The notes beneath the pieces are model-generated. The model was not told the DNA's origin and did no database searches. It saw only the letters and a list, made by a program, of their open reading frames with translations. The position numbers and the translations under genes are program-made. A stretch of DNA of 64,000 bases, from contig OY754464.1 of NCBI GenBank assembly GCA_963575645.1, positions 63,338,948-63,402,947 on the forward strand. The letters are read 5' to 3'. Positions 10,936 through 21,740 of this stretch are shown in pieces. The stretch comes from Xanthostigma xanthostigma (lineage: Eukaryota; Arthropoda; Insecta; Raphidioptera; Raphidiidae). Position 1 is the stretch's first letter. Every line of letters begins with the position of its first letter.

Positions 10936-13900
10936 TCAATTGTTAACAGACGGAATTTTCTTCAGATGTTCAATATGAGATTTAAACATCTTTTTGGAGG
11001 ATGGATCTTGAAGGATGCAGCTAACAGGACTCGTAAATTCTAAAATTACACGGGGATTACTGTAACGAGGACAAAGTTTGAGGTGAAAATTCGGTTTCAT
11101 TTTGTTATAATGTAACCTTTGTACAACAAAATCGCCGACTTGAAACTTCGACTGCAACGAACGGTTTTTATTGAAATATTTCGCTTGTAGATCATGTGAT
11201 TTTGACAGAGCTAGGCGAACTTGATTTTCGGAAGGCAAAGCGTCTTGTTCCCACACAGATGACAAATTCCATTGTAAATCGAGTGGAAATTTGATTTCTC
11301 TTGACAAAAATATCTTACAAGGTAAATTTTTAATACTTTCATGATATGAAGAATTATTGGCGAAGGTTATGTGATTTAATAACAAGTCCCAACTGAGATG
11401 ATCGTCAAACTTTTGTTGAAGTAAAATTGACAGAGCAGCTCTAACGTTTCGTATTACTCTTTCTACAGCATTGGACGAAGGATGATAAGGCGAACTGTGA
11501 ATGACACGTGAACCCCAGGAAGTACAGAATTCATTAAACTTGTTTGACGTAAACGAAGTCGCGTTATCGGAAACTATTTTAGTTGGTGGACCATACGTGG
11601 TAAAGACTTGATGCAGACATTTTATTATCGACGTGGAACTGGAATCAGGAATCGCGTAAGTTATTAACCACTTGCTGTAACTATCCAGAATTAGAAGAAC
11701 ATATTTATTCCCGGAATGTGATTTGACAAGCGGTCCCATGAGATCAATGTAAATTTTATCCCACACAGATTGTGGAGGATTAGACGACATAACTACTTTA
11801 TCAGGATGTTGATCTGATTTATGCGTTGCACAGAGCATACAATCTTTAATAAATTGACGAACCTCAACAAACATGCGCGGCCACCAAAATCTTCGTGATA
11901 TTGAACGATACGTCTTCGTGACTCCGGGGTGACTGGCGATTTGTGAATTATGAAACTGTTCCAATATTTCTTTCTTGGAGGCGGACGGAACAACAATACG
12001 TCGACGACGGTTGCGGCCTACGAGTCGAACCAGGAAATTCTTGTGGATAGCAAAATTTTTCTGAGGTAAACCTTGATTAATTTGACTTTTAAGGCGGTTT
12101 AACTCAGGATCTTGATCTTGCAGGATATTAAGTTCGGTAAACGGATTTTTAATTTCCGTAATGGGATTGAGAAAATTTGATTGTATTGCATTTTTCTCAG
12201 AAGTTTCGGATTCAGCTACCAAACGGGATAAACAATCGGCAGTACAATTTACTTTACCGCGAATATGTTCGACTTTGAAACTGAAACGACTGATGCGAAG
12301 TAACCACCTACCTACACGACCTAAGTTGCGGGGGTGCTGAATTAACCATTTGAGACAGGAACTATCTGTCTGAAGAATAAAAGTTTGATGCGAGAGGTAA
12401 GATTTCATTTTTTCCATAGCCCAAATACATGCTAAAGCTTCTTGTTCGTACGTACTGTATTTCTTCTCGGCGGATGTCAAACGTCGGCTTGCGTACTGGA
12501 TCGGGTGTAGACCATCTTCAAAGGATTGTAAAAGAACACAACCAACATGATTTTGACTGGCGTCGGTTTGCAGAATGAATTCGCGTTGAAAATCGGGAAA
12601 ACGTAGAACTGGTGAACTTGACAGAGCTTCACGAAGTTTGCGAAAAGACTGAATATGCGTTTCCGTTAAATTATATTTGACATTTTTCTTCCGTAGATCA
12701 TTGAGTGGCGACATTATCTGAGCGTATTCGGGGATAAACTTAGCGTAATAACCAACCATTCCAATAAACGTTTGAAGCTGTTTCAAATTCTTCGGAATTG
12801 GCAAATTCTTTATCGCTTCTACTTTGTCGGGATCCATGGAAAGACCGTTGCTTGAGACACGATGACCCAGGAAGTTGAGTTCGCTTTGGGCGAATTTTAT
12901 TTTATCCGGATTCACGGTAAGATTAGCTTCTTTTAGACGTCTTAACGTTTCTCGAACGTGTACCATATGAGATTCCATATCGGGACTGTATATTAATAAG
13001 TCGTCGAAAAATACAATCACAAACTTGTATCTTAAATCGGCAAAAATGTCAAACATCAGACGGTTTAGAGCACTAGGTGAAATAGATAGCCCGAACGGAG
13101 CCTTATGAAATTTCCACTGGCCTTCAGGAGTGACGAACGAAGTTAGACTCTTTGATTTGTCAGATAATTCAACTTGGTAAAAGGCGCTGTTTAGATCCAA
13201 CGTGGTGAAAACTTTGGCGTTTTTTAAGCACTGGAAAATGTGCTCAATCGACGGAACAGGAAAACTATCCATGACAACCTTTTTGTTTAACTGGCGATAA
13301 TCAATACAAAGTCTATAACCTCCACTTGATTTCTTGACAAGAAAAGCCGGTGAAGCGTAAGGGGATTTACTAGGTGAAATAACGCCTTTATTCAAAAGAT
13401 CACTAATATGTTCCCTCATTATTTTAGCTTGAGGTGGGGAAAGTGGATACGGGGCCTTTCGGACTGGAATATCGTCAGACAAATGAATTGAATATTTGTA
13501 ATTTTTAGCTTGACCTAGTTCTTCGGTAAGAACTTCTGGAAATTCAGCAAGCAAACTACTAAAGTTGGCCGCATTTGAATCTATACTGGTAACGTGATCC
13601 AGGGAGAAGGTTTTGGACGAAGCGGGTAACGGTACAAAGGGAATGACGTGAGAGGAATCGAATTTGAAAGAAAGATTATTCTCGGTACAATTAACGTTCG
13701 CACCCATTTTGCATAAAGAATCATAACCTATTATGACGGGATACGACAGAGCGTCGAGAACTAGGAAATCAATCTTCCAGGTAAATTTACTAATAGTAAT
13801 GACTACTGTTAACGTGAAATTAGATCTAGCGATAGAACTGTTGGCTACTTGGGCATAAGAAATCGAATTTGTGATCGTACCTATTTTTAACGATGACAAA

Positions 13901-14205
13901 TAATTAGCAAGTTCGGAATTGATGTAGTTCTTGGTAGAACCGGTATCAAGCAGTGCCGAAGCTCGAATATGTTGAAAGTAGAGATAAACTAGAGGGATCG
14001 TAGAGCTACTTGATTGACTTGGAGAATTATAGGAATAATTCGGGACGGGAGAAGTCAATCGAATAGACGTATTTACAGGAGAGGACAAGTTAGCTGGAGG
14101 GGGGTGGTTCGAAAGGGGTGACTTAGTAACTAATGTGGATAACCGGGGAAAGACATTAATTTGTTCTACATCTTTCGGTTTACAAAAAATTTTGACAACG
14201 CTATC
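10936..14205 (-). CDS. pol: pol polyprotein of a Ty3/gypsy retrotransposon
   Basis: The frame is open from just after the gag stop (14205) to 10936, about 1,089 codons; there is no ATG at its head. Numbering residues from 14088, the domains are: aspartic protease with LLDTGS at 46-51; reverse transcriptase with CIDYRQLNKK (261-270), LDL (297-299) and the active-site FDD (361-363); RNase H with TDA (508-510), TDSS (574-577) and ADCLSR (617-622); integrase with a zinc-binding H713/H720/C750/C753 and D782, D841, E876. It would copy the element RNA and insert the cDNA. A C-terminal chromodomain is not seen. The frame lacks stops and all key residues are present, so the enzyme set looks intact. 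It lies in the gag frame, so expression by stop readthrough is possible (inference). Confidence 0.93.
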   Translation of the reverse strand, partial: DSVVKIFCKPKDVEQINVFPRLSTLVTKSPLSNHPPPANLSSPVNTSIRLTSPVPNYSYNSPSQSSSSTIPLVYLYFQHIRASALLDTGSTKNYINSELANYLSSLKIGTITNSISYAQVANSSIARSNFTLTVVITISKFTWKIDFLVLDALSYPVIIGYDSLCKMGANVNCTENNLSFKFDSSHVIPFVPLPASSKTFSLDHVTSIDSNAANFSSLLAEFPEVLTEELGQAKNYKYSIHLSDDIPVRKAPYPLSPPQAKIMREHISDLLNKGVISPSKSPYASPAFLVKKSSGGYRLCIDYRQLNKKVVMDSFPVPSIEHIFQCLKNAKVFTTLDLNSAFYQVELSDKSKSLTSFVTPEGQWKFHKAPFGLSISPSALNRLMFDIFADLRYKFVIVFFDDLLIYSPDMESHMVHVRETLRRLKEANLTVNPDKIKFAQSELNFLGHRVSSNGLSMDPDKVEAIKNLPIPKNLKQLQTFIGMVGYYAKFIPEYAQIMSPLNDLRKKNVKYNLTETHIQSFRKLREALSSSPVLRFPDFQREFILQTDASQNHVGCVLLQSFEDGLHPIQYASRRLTSAEKKYSTYEQEALACIWAMEKMKSYLSHQTFILQTDSSCLKWLIQHPRNLGRVGRWLLRISRFSFKVEHIRGKVNCTADCLSRLVAESETSEKNAIQSNFLNPITEIKNPFTELNILQDQDPELNRLKSQINQGLPQKNFAIHKNFLVRLVGRNRRRRIVVPSASKKEILEQFHNSQIASHPGVTKTYRSISRRFWWPRMFVEVRQFIKDCMLCATHKSDQHPDKVVMSSNPPQSVWDKIYIDLMGPLVKSHSGNKYVLLILDSYSKWLITYAIPDSSSTSIIKCLHQVFTTYGPPTKIVSDNATSFTSNKFNEFCTSWGSRVIHSSPYHPSSNAVERVIRNVRAALSILLQQKFDDHLSWDLLLNHITFANNSSYHESIKNLPCKIFLSREIKFPLDLQWNLSSVWEQDALPSENQVRLALSKSHDLQAKYFNKNRSLQSKFQVGDFVVQRLHYNKMKPNFHLKLCPRYSNPRVILEFTSPVSCILQDPSSKKMFKSHIEHLKKIPSVNN

Positions 14206-15069
14206 TCACCCTTGAGAGGGCAGGATAGCCTTAGGTTCAGAAGGAGAAGGACGTGGGGGACGAACCGGACACTGGGCTATAAAGTGACCTGGTTGTTTAC
14301 AATATCGGCAACAAGGGGAAAAATTAGGAGCGACAAGTCCGGTCGAATTGGGGTGAGTGTACGTTTTACGTTGACGTTCAACTACTCTCAAATGTTTTAT
14401 AAGCTGGTGAAGCTCAGCTAAACAAGTTGGGGTATCTCTGAATTGTAGATAATTAAATGTGGATTCGTTTTGGTTAAGCCAAATGCGCACAATTATCTCC
14501 GATTCAGACAGGCTAGGACCCAATAATTCGACGTATTTCAAGACGTCTTCAGCATATTCGGGAAAATTCTCAGAGAGGTTCTGACGCCTACTGATATAGC
14601 GTTCTATTAGCATAGCCCGATCTATAGAAGTGGTGAAATGGTTTAGAATAAGATTTTTGAGCTGTGTCCATTCGAGTTCAGAATAGACATTAAGTCTCCA
14701 CCACTGTCGGAGGGGTCCGTCAGTCTTAGTGCCTAAACTCTTTAACAAAATATGAAATGGAACTAAAGCGAATTGACTCACGTTCTCGATTTCTAACAGG
14801 AATTGTATCAAAATGTCAAGATCTGTACCTGTAGCGGTAGGTACGTTACGCAACAAGTCCCGGATATCGCCCATATTTGCATGCGAAGCGGTATGATTTG
14901 GAACGGAAATAAGAATTGGCTCGGACTTACTCGGTGAGTGCACTGGAGGATCGTCCATCGCCGGCGGAGAGTCTGGAAGTTCAGCGGTGGTCGGAGGCGG
15001 ACCTGGAGATTTGCTTTGGCCGGGTGTCGGCGGAGACTTTGGGCTGCGGCAGGACTTATGGCGCGGCAT
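14206..15069 (-). CDS. gag: gag structural protein of the gypsy element
   Basis: 287 residues from an ATG 69 bases downstream of the 5' LTR. The first 60 residues are rich in proline and serine. The middle is a capsid-like helical region typical of retrotransposon gag (including LRQWW at about 119-123 and FPEYAEDVLKY). A CCHC zinc knuckle, C254-x2-C257-x4-H262-x4-C267, sits near the end and should bind the element RNA. The protein would assemble the particle in which reverse transcription occurs. The gag stop is TGA at 14206-14208, and pol continues in the same frame directly after it. The stop context (GGG TGA GAT) is not a classic leaky-stop context. Confidence 0.88.
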   Translation of the reverse strand: MPRHKSCRSPKSPPTPGQSKSPGPPPTTAELPDSPPAMDDPPVHSPSKSEPILISVPNHTASHANMGDIRDLLRNVPTATGTDLDILIQFLLEIENVSQFALVPFHILLKSLGTKTDGPLRQWWRLNVYSELEWTQLKNLILNHFTTSIDRAMLIERYISRRQNLSENFPEYAEDVLKYVELLGPSLSESEIIVRIWLNQNESTFNYLQFRDTPTCLAELHQLIKHLRVVERQRKTYTHPNSTGLVAPNFSPCCRYCKQPGHFIAQCPVRPPRPSPSEPKAILPSQG

Positions 15070-15120
15070 GGTCGACTGGAAGACGTGGAATCGGACAGGA
15101 ACAGGACTCAGGAATCAACT

Positions 15121-15136
15121 ACGCTCCTTGCTACCA
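15121..15136 (-). other. Primer-binding site
   Basis: On the minus strand TGGTAGCAAGGAGCG follows the 5' LTR after two bases. The first eight bases match the complement of the 3' end of insect initiator methionine tRNA (TGGTAGCA); the rest diverges, so the primer identity is uncertain. Confidence 0.65.
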
Positions 15137-15138
15137 AT

Positions 15139-16127
15139 TATAGCACGGCAGTGGAAGGATTTCTGGTAACGTAGGTCCATTCCCACCTGTGAATAAATAA
15201 AAGAAAAAAGACGGACAGATTTCTCAAAACGGTGGATTGTTTGGGCTGTACCGGTGTTATTTTGGGCCCATAGTGATCAGAGAGGGTACAGCTCCACTTC
15301 TTCTACTGTTCTGAGAAACTTGTGCAGAAATGTAACAAAGAAAAGAATATGCAGTTGGTCGATAACAATTATATTTCATAATCACTTCAAAAAAACGTGT
15401 CGGTGATAAGGTACAAAGAAATCTGATTTACAAGTACATTCTTAATATTAACAATATCATTTGATCATGATTGACAATTAGGAACTGGGGGTAGAACCCT
15501 GACGAGGTGATCACTTAATTATCTAGGGAAGTACATTTAATAAGGTTGCTTAAATTAAAAAAAAAAAAATAATAAAACGTGAAAGAGGAAAAGAAAACTA
15601 GGCGTGAGCGTCATACCTTTTTCTGAAGAGTACTTACTTACACTTGAACAATACTTATTCTAGGAATACTTTACATAATTCGTGAGTGACTACGGGTATT
15701 TAGGCGCTTCATGGTAGTACAATGAAGTCTAAATTCGGTTTGGAGAAGAAGCTTGAAGATGATTCTGTGGTTTATTCCATGAGCGTCCTTTTCATGCGAC
15801 CACACCGAATCCCGGAAAACAACTTAATGTTTTTTATTTTCCGTAACTAATAAATATTGATTTTAATTATTTCAAACCTAACAACTATTGTTTGTCACTT
15901 TTTCACTTTTTTGAAAATCACAGATACCGCGTATTTAGAGTCAGACGACTGGATCACACGATAGACACACTTATGTTTATAAGTCCAAGCCACGCGATCC
16001 AAATCGTACCGCGCATGCAAATACCCGCGAATTTAGTGATTTAAGATTTCCTTATTTATTTATTTTATTATAATAATTTTTATGCTAATATTAAAAAAAT
16101 GTCGCGGTGCTATGGCACCACGTGACA
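15139..16127 (-). repeat. 5' LTR of the gypsy element
   Basis: 989 bp, the partner of 9406-10394. In the element's sense it begins TGTCACGTGGTGCC. It should contain the promoter for the genomic RNA, although I cannot point to a convincing TATA box. Confidence 0.92.
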
Positions 16128-16603
16128 AAATAGAAACATACCTCAAAATGTTTCCCCTCTTATTTATTGAAATGTATTTTGTAAACAAATAAAAACAAAC
16201 TTTCAAACTTAGATAATATTTAAGAACAATTAATGTTATTAGATAATTTATAATAAATAATTATTCAATGTTTACTTAAAATAAATCATGATTTGACACT
16301 TAAAAAATGACTGTATTTTATGCCATACTCGGTTTACACGAACTCCCACATAACACGAACTTTTTGCCTGATTTTTACGAGTTCGTGTTAACGAGGTTTT
16401 ACTGTAGTTCAGAAGCAAACAAAAAAAAAACTGGTTTAGTACCAAGTAGCGACACCTGTTCGAATTCACTCAAAGCTATTAGTTTAGAAGCAAAGCTAGT
16501 TGAATTTGCTCAAAGTTATTAGTTCAGACGTCGGGCCGCAAACGAAATACATTTTGCAGAACTATATGTATCGCACCCGGGTGAAACCGGGACGGATCGC
16601 TAA

Positions 16604-18060
16604 TAATTTTACAATAATTTAAACGCCAAGCTGTCTTATTTACAACAATACTTTTCTTTACTGTTCGGCGTAGGTTTAGAGATACATAAAATAAAACAAA
16701 GTAGCTGCATATTGTTGTTTGTTCATTTAAAGAAGGTAGATTTCTAGAGGACGTGTCGTATAATTTTCTATCTGGAAAGGCGGCGGTAGACCAAATAAGT
16801 TTGAGAATCCCTGACTTGTAGCAACCAAATAAAATTTATCGAGCTAGGTACACGAAACTTATAATATAATTTGACAGATCACAATCCAAAGTTAAGTCAA
16901 TATAAATACCGAGCAAAAGTTATAAACTTACAAATGCAAAACGACAGTGAAATACCGACCAGCCGCTTATAACTCGGATTGAAACTAACAAAGATTGACA
17001 TTCTGAAAAATGTTTAACATAGCAACCATTCACCAAAAGGTAATCAAAAAATACACCACATTTAGTAAAAATTTTATGAAGACGTCGTCATTTTCGAAAT
17101 TTTCAATATGTTCCATTTTTTACGATTCGTAATGGCGGCATTTTTTTAAAATAAAACTATTGGATTTTTGCGAGGCGTCATGACGACAAAAATATGTGGA
17201 AACAAATTTATAGTGCATTTTAGCAGTCACGCGAGTCATAAAAGCATTGTAATCGATAAACATCCTACATTTTTTGCACGCACCTCCTATAAAAATACTG
17301 AATTTCACTTCAAGTCCAGTCATATTGGAATTTATTTGAATTGTTTATACGAAGGCTACGCCTACTTTGATGTCTCTGTTGCCCATATGATTTGAATTAG
17401 CAACTGACAGGGTAATTACTATTGGATTACTTTACGTATTAGTGCTTAATAGATCATTTTACTACCGCATGAAAAACAACGATTTTATGGAGGGTCGTGC
17501 AAAAAAATAATGGTACTTAGTTTATAAGAAAAAGTATTTATAAAGTTTTCAGATTTACACTGAGGCAATAAGTGCACTATAAAATGTTTTTTAGATTTGT
17601 TTCTTTTATAATTTTACGGTCATTTACTGCAATAAGCTAAGTCTTCGTAGTCTAACAATTTTCGTTTTCAGCTATAGAATGGCAAATTGGTATATGTCGT
17701 CGTTTCTTTCTTTTCCTCATTCCTATTCATTCTTTCGCATGCAAACAAAGAATAAACTTCGTTGATCATTTAAAACTTTCTTGAGCAATAAATTTTCATA
17801 TAAAATGTCGTCGTTTCGGAAAGAAGAAAAAAAGATGTCGACTTATTTTTCTTATATGAAATAGTGTGAGCACTATGAACGATATTAACAATAAAATATG
17901 ATATATATGAACAAGTATTACTTGTCTTATTTACAAATATTGACATGACTGTAATTATATTTTACGTCTTTTGCAAGTTGCTTATTATTTTATTTATCAA
18001 GTCAAGTAGGGCATCAGAACGTTGAACTAATTTGTTTTTTGTTTCTAATAAAAATTTGAA
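16604..18060. other. No feature recognised
   Basis: AT-rich. The overlapping open frames on both strands at 17120-17395 mirror each other and have no recognisable motif, so I do not annotate them. Confidence 0.5.
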
Positions 18061-18061
18061 T

Positions 18062-18660
18062 TATAAATGTAATGCGAACAGGCCTCTCTTTCCCACAGGG
18101 CATGTGTCTAGGGCCCCGTGATCGATAGGGGCCCCCTAGTTCCTGCCAGATCACCAAACGATAACCGACTGTATTATCTAAAAACATATTTATTTCGAAA
18201 AAATCAAACGATAATGACTGACTATAATACCTACTTGTTTATTAGCTTTTGCATACGCGAAGCTACTCTACTCTCGCCCGAAAATCAGGCTTTTCGATTT
18301 CAGCACGTTTAGGTAAATTTAAGTACATTGCTTCAAGAGAGATTAACTAGTTTGTCGCTAATGTCTACAGAATGTGATATGCGCAAAAATATAGATTAAC
18401 ACTTTTGCCCATCTCAAATCTAGAAGGGTACCTCTTCAGTCAACACATATAGATTTTTAAGCATTAACCTGTGAATGGTAAAAGAGTTACTTTTGTGGAT
18501 TATATTTTATTATCTATTCATTTAATTTAATGTGACTGTACAGAAATAAAAATAAATCTATACTTTCTTTGTCTATTCTAACAAAATAGTCCTCTGTCAA
18601 TGTCATAGGGGCCCCATTATTCTAATGTACCCAGGGCTTCCAATAGGTTAAAGACGGCAT
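18062..18660. repeat. Dispersed repeat shared, inverted, with 60.7-60.9 and 61.8 kb
   Basis: 18062-18320 matches the complement of 60670-60940 (for example CTCGCCCGAAAATCAGGCTT here). 18600-18655 matches the complement of about 61795-61850 (GGTTAAAGACGG). It contains several GGGGCCCC-type strings. It looks like an old mobile element of unknown class. Confidence 0.6.
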
Positions 18661-18963
18661 TGAATGCAAATCCCCCATAACTCGCAAAAATAGTTCAAAC
18701 CTTCCACTTCTTCTGATATTTTAAACTAAATATTTTGAGCCGACGCGATAGCGTGATTTCGGTGGCATGTTACGTTCGACATTTGCTTTGGTAATAGACA
18801 TTTTTTAGGGTTGAAATCTAAGTTACAAAAAAAAAATAAAACAATGTTTTTGAAAATTTTTACAAAAATAATCCCGCTACGGAGATATGTCATTGCTAGA
18901 CAGCTTCAGCGGATTGACTGCCTGTAGTTGAATCACTCACTGGTTCCTTGTAGAGATAACTGG

Positions 18964-18966
<3 letters not shown>

Positions 18967-19005
<39 letters not shown>

Positions 19006-19013
19006 TACCGAAA
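18967..19013. repeat. (TAA)n microsatellite
   Basis: About 15 perfect TAA triplets. Confidence 0.95.
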
Positions 19014-19279
19014 GGTATGCAAGACGTCATACAAATACCTATTAAAAGTTACATTAAAAAATGAAGTATGAAAGACTACCAGTCAACAAATTCTTTCAGA
19101 TTATAGTAGTTTTTTGTTAATAAAAAATTTTTTTTATGTTTTTTGAAGGACCTCAGCTGTTTAGCGTCTATAATCTACAATTGGTATGTACATCTCTTTC
19201 TATAGACATACCTTTCTTTATTTATTCAACAAAATGTTGTGACATCATCATATTATGGCGCCGAAACTCAGCTATTTTA

Positions 19280-19640
19280 AATGAGCACGGTTTTAGGGTT
19301 CCGTACTCGAAGGGTGCCCAACGGGATCTTATTACTATGCCTCCGCTGTCCGTCCGTCTGTCTGTCAGCAGCCTGTATCTCATGAGCCGTAATAGGTAGA
19401 GAGTTGAAATTTTCACAGAGTGTGTATTTCTATTGCCGCATAACAACAAATAATAAAACACCAAAATGGCCGCCATGCAAATTAGAAAAAAATCTCCGAT
19501 TAAGCTAAAATTGGACATGCGTGTTCAGTCCTATTAAAAATACACGAGAATGAAAAATAAAACCAAGACAGCAAACTTAAAATGGCCGCCATGTAAATTT
19601 AATTAATCTGGTTCGTGTGCGAGTCCGACTCGTACTTGAT
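19280..19640 (+). repeat. Dispersed insect repeat (GGGTTCCGTA / GCGAGTCCGACTCG type)
   Basis: It contains AGGGTTCCGTACTCGAAGGG, CTCCGCTGTCCGTCCGTCTG and, at the right end, TGTGCGAGTCCGACTCGTAC. I recall this phrase set as very common in lepidopteran genomes. A related copy, starting from the other end, lies at 41244-41812. Coding sequence is absent. Confidence 0.55.
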
Positions 19641-20521
19641 CGTTTTATTATTTTTTAAATTTTTGCTTGCAATTAAGAAGAAGGATAAAATAACTAAATA
19701 TTTTATTTACATTGTTTGTTTATGTACAGTGTGTATCGTGTGTATATGTCGCATTTTCTCTAGCCACTGTGAAAAATTTCACAAAACCATTTCCTAGTCC
19801 TGAAATAATATAACGTCAACAAATAATAGAATCTAAGAAGTTTAGAAGTTTCACTTTTAACGTAGGTACGAGTGTTTCACGCATATTTTTATTTATTTCA
19901 ACTATTCGTTAACTGATACTACTAGGATAACTAATATTTTCAAGATTAGTGTTTTCTTTTTGAACAAATTTAGTTTAATTTTTTTAATTAAAAAATGTAT
20001 TAAAAAAAGGTTTTTGAGTCACATTGAGACGTGTCGTTAATTAAATAGGTGTGAACTGTAACCATGTTCAGTTTGTATGTTCGTATATAGGAGCTATTTT
20101 AAATTCATGGCGTGGTAAAGTGCGTTAAAAGAAAATAAAATCTGGAATGCTATCATGATCCCACTGGATCGGATACAAGCGACAAAAAATTACAGTCTGC
20201 TGTTGAATACTAATCGCGTATTGTTTGTATCCACTCAGCGTGATAAGGATAAATAGTACTTTAGCACCCCCGCCTTCTTGCTCTCGTGAACTGAAAATTA
20301 AAGCCGTTAGTAGTGCTGTACAAAATGTACAGAATGAATTTTTAAAACCCGAACACCCTTTTAGATCGTACGGTAGTGATTTTGCAAAAAAAAGTTTCGG
20401 ACAAGAGTTGCAGGGAATCCATTAGAGGGAAGAACATTTGTGTAGTTTTTTTTATTTTATTTGATCGAGGCGCCTCCGAGATATCAAAATCACCTCCACT
20501 ACTCTAATTTGGAACCCATAT
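19641..20521. other. No feature recognised
   Basis: AT-rich sequence with no supported gene. The 66-residue frame at 20225-20425 has no recognisable domain. Confidence 0.5.
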
Positions 20522-21094
20522 TTTTACCATTCCAACCCACAAGTGGGGCATAGTACTAATTTAGGTTAAAATTCACTTTTCAAAATTTTACAATATCATT
20601 TCGTTTTGAAAACCCTCGAATTCAAAACACATATTTTTGGAAAAAATCTGTGTGTCTGAGTCTGTTTGTCTGTGAGCACGATACAGGTTAAACGGATGAA
20701 CGGATTGAAACCAATTTTTGGAAGGATATTTGATATGCAAATATTAAGAACCCTATTTTTTTTGAAGAAAATCGGCGCATCAGAAGAGATATATGTTATA
20801 ACGGTGTTTTTTATATAATACTTCTCATAACGACTTATTATTCTAATAATTTGTTCAAGAAACTTTCATTTAAAAATATTTTTTCTAAAATTTACCTATA
20901 GTTACGGAACTATTTTGAAATTTTGAAAATAAATAAAAAAATCAGCTGTTCTTTGTTTTGTAGATCTGTCAGAAATAAACTAGTTAAAATCTTTGATTCG
21001 CGTCTGATTAGAACTCTTTAATAAATAAAATTATCGACCAATTTTTCAGACAAATATATTAAAAGAAATATATAAATATAATTCAGTACATTAA

Positions 21095-21124
21095 CGTTTC
21101 GGTCCGGATTTAGAGCTTTTTCAG
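21095..21124 (-). ncRNA. Degenerate hammerhead-like motif
   Basis: On the minus strand CTGAAAA, a stem region, CCGGACC and GAAAC occur in hammerhead order, but the first core box departs from CTGANGA and the stem is imperfect. It is probably inactive. Compare 29397-29425. Confidence 0.35.
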
Positions 21125-21248
21125 AATTGATCTAGAAAATATAAAAATGAATTAATAATTAGTTTCTAATAAAATTCACTGTAAGTTTTTTTAAAATATC
21201 CAAATCCGGACCGAAACGTTAATGTACTGAATTATATTTATATATTTT

Positions 21249-21531
21249 TAACCGACTTCAATAAAAAGGAGGAGATTCTATGTTCGTCTGTATATTTTTT
21301 TTTATTTTTTTTTTATGTATGTTCACCGATTTCTCCGTCAATTATGGACCGATTTTCAAATATTTTTTTTTATTCGAAAGAGTGCACCTCAGAGGTGGTC
21401 CCATCGGAACCAAGTCAGGATCTGATGGTGGAATCCGGAGAAATCGAGGGAAACTCTCAAATTTCAAAGATACGCATGTTCTTTATGTATGTTCACCGAT
21501 TTGTAGTGTTAGATTAACACTAAAAAGAGAA
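21249..21531 (+). repeat. Dispersed insect repeat (ACCGACTTCAATAAAAAGGA type)
   Basis: It starts AACCGACTTCAATAAAAAGG and runs through a T-rich stretch and TATGTTCACCGATTT. I recall sequences with ACCGACTTCAAAAAAGGAGG as frequent in Lepidoptera and other insects. The 85-residue frame across it is not supported as a gene. Confidence 0.5.
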
Positions 21532-21740
21532 AAATAAAATATTTTTAACAAAAAAATTGAACCGACTTCACACTAAAAAGTAAAAAATAATTGCGTATTG
21601 AAATGTTTTGGAGTCGGTGTAGTTCTCGGAATAGATTTAATTTTGGCTGACACCGACTCCAAAACATTTCAATACGCAATTATTTTTTACTTTTTAGTGT
21701 GAAGTTGGTTCAATTTTTTTGTTAAAAATATTTTATTGTT
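21532..21740. mobile_element. Palindromic MITE
   Basis: Arms at about 21532-21618 and 21650-21740 are close inverted copies, including ACACCGACTCCAAAACATTT and its complement and ACTAAAAAGTAAAAAATAAT and its complement. The loop is about 30 bp. Confidence 0.8.

Larger units (their letters stand above)
9406..16127 (-). mobile_element. Ty3/gypsy LTR retrotransposon, apparently full length
   Basis: The element runs right to left: 5' LTR (15139-16127), primer-binding site, gag, pol, polypurine tract, 3' LTR (9406-10394). The two LTRs are both 989 bp and I noticed no difference between them, which suggests a recent insertion. A candidate 4-bp duplication AAAT flanks it (9402-9405 and 16128-16131). 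Domain order protease, reverse transcriptase, RNase H, integrase is the Ty3/gypsy order. No env-like frame is present in the 0.5 kb after pol. The only obvious defect is the in-frame TGA between gag and pol, which may be normal for the element. Confidence 0.93.
9059..16404. mobile_element. pogo/Tigger-like element split by a gypsy insertion
   Basis: The left end is CAGTAAACCCTCGTTAACAC. The right end, inverted, is CAGTAAAACCTCGTTAACAC. Both are flanked by TA (9057-9058 and 16405-16406), the expected target duplication. Repeated subterminal TTAACACGAAC motifs lie on both sides. Excluding the retrotransposon it is about 620 bp and encodes nothing recognisable. Confidence 0.8.
8851..16603 (+). 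mobile_element. Helitron-like element split by nested insertions
   Basis: The left piece (8851-9058) opens with TATATAAAATTCTCTTGTCA and a start like other Helitron-related copies. The right piece (16405-16603) ends with the hairpin CCCGGGTGAAACCGGG followed by GGATCGCTAA. The two pieces resemble the ends of related copies at 57.15 and 31.58-32.26 kb. The interior is a pogo/Tigger-like element that itself carries a gypsy retrotransposon. Without the insertions the element is about 0.4 kb. Confidence 0.6.

Noticed and set aside
11793-11996. A separate small gene inside the pol region
   Set aside because: It is an alternative frame within the integrase-coding part of pol.
14161-15174. Plus-strand frames opposite gag
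   Set aside because: They are antisense shadows of the proline-rich gag N-terminus and zinc-knuckle region.
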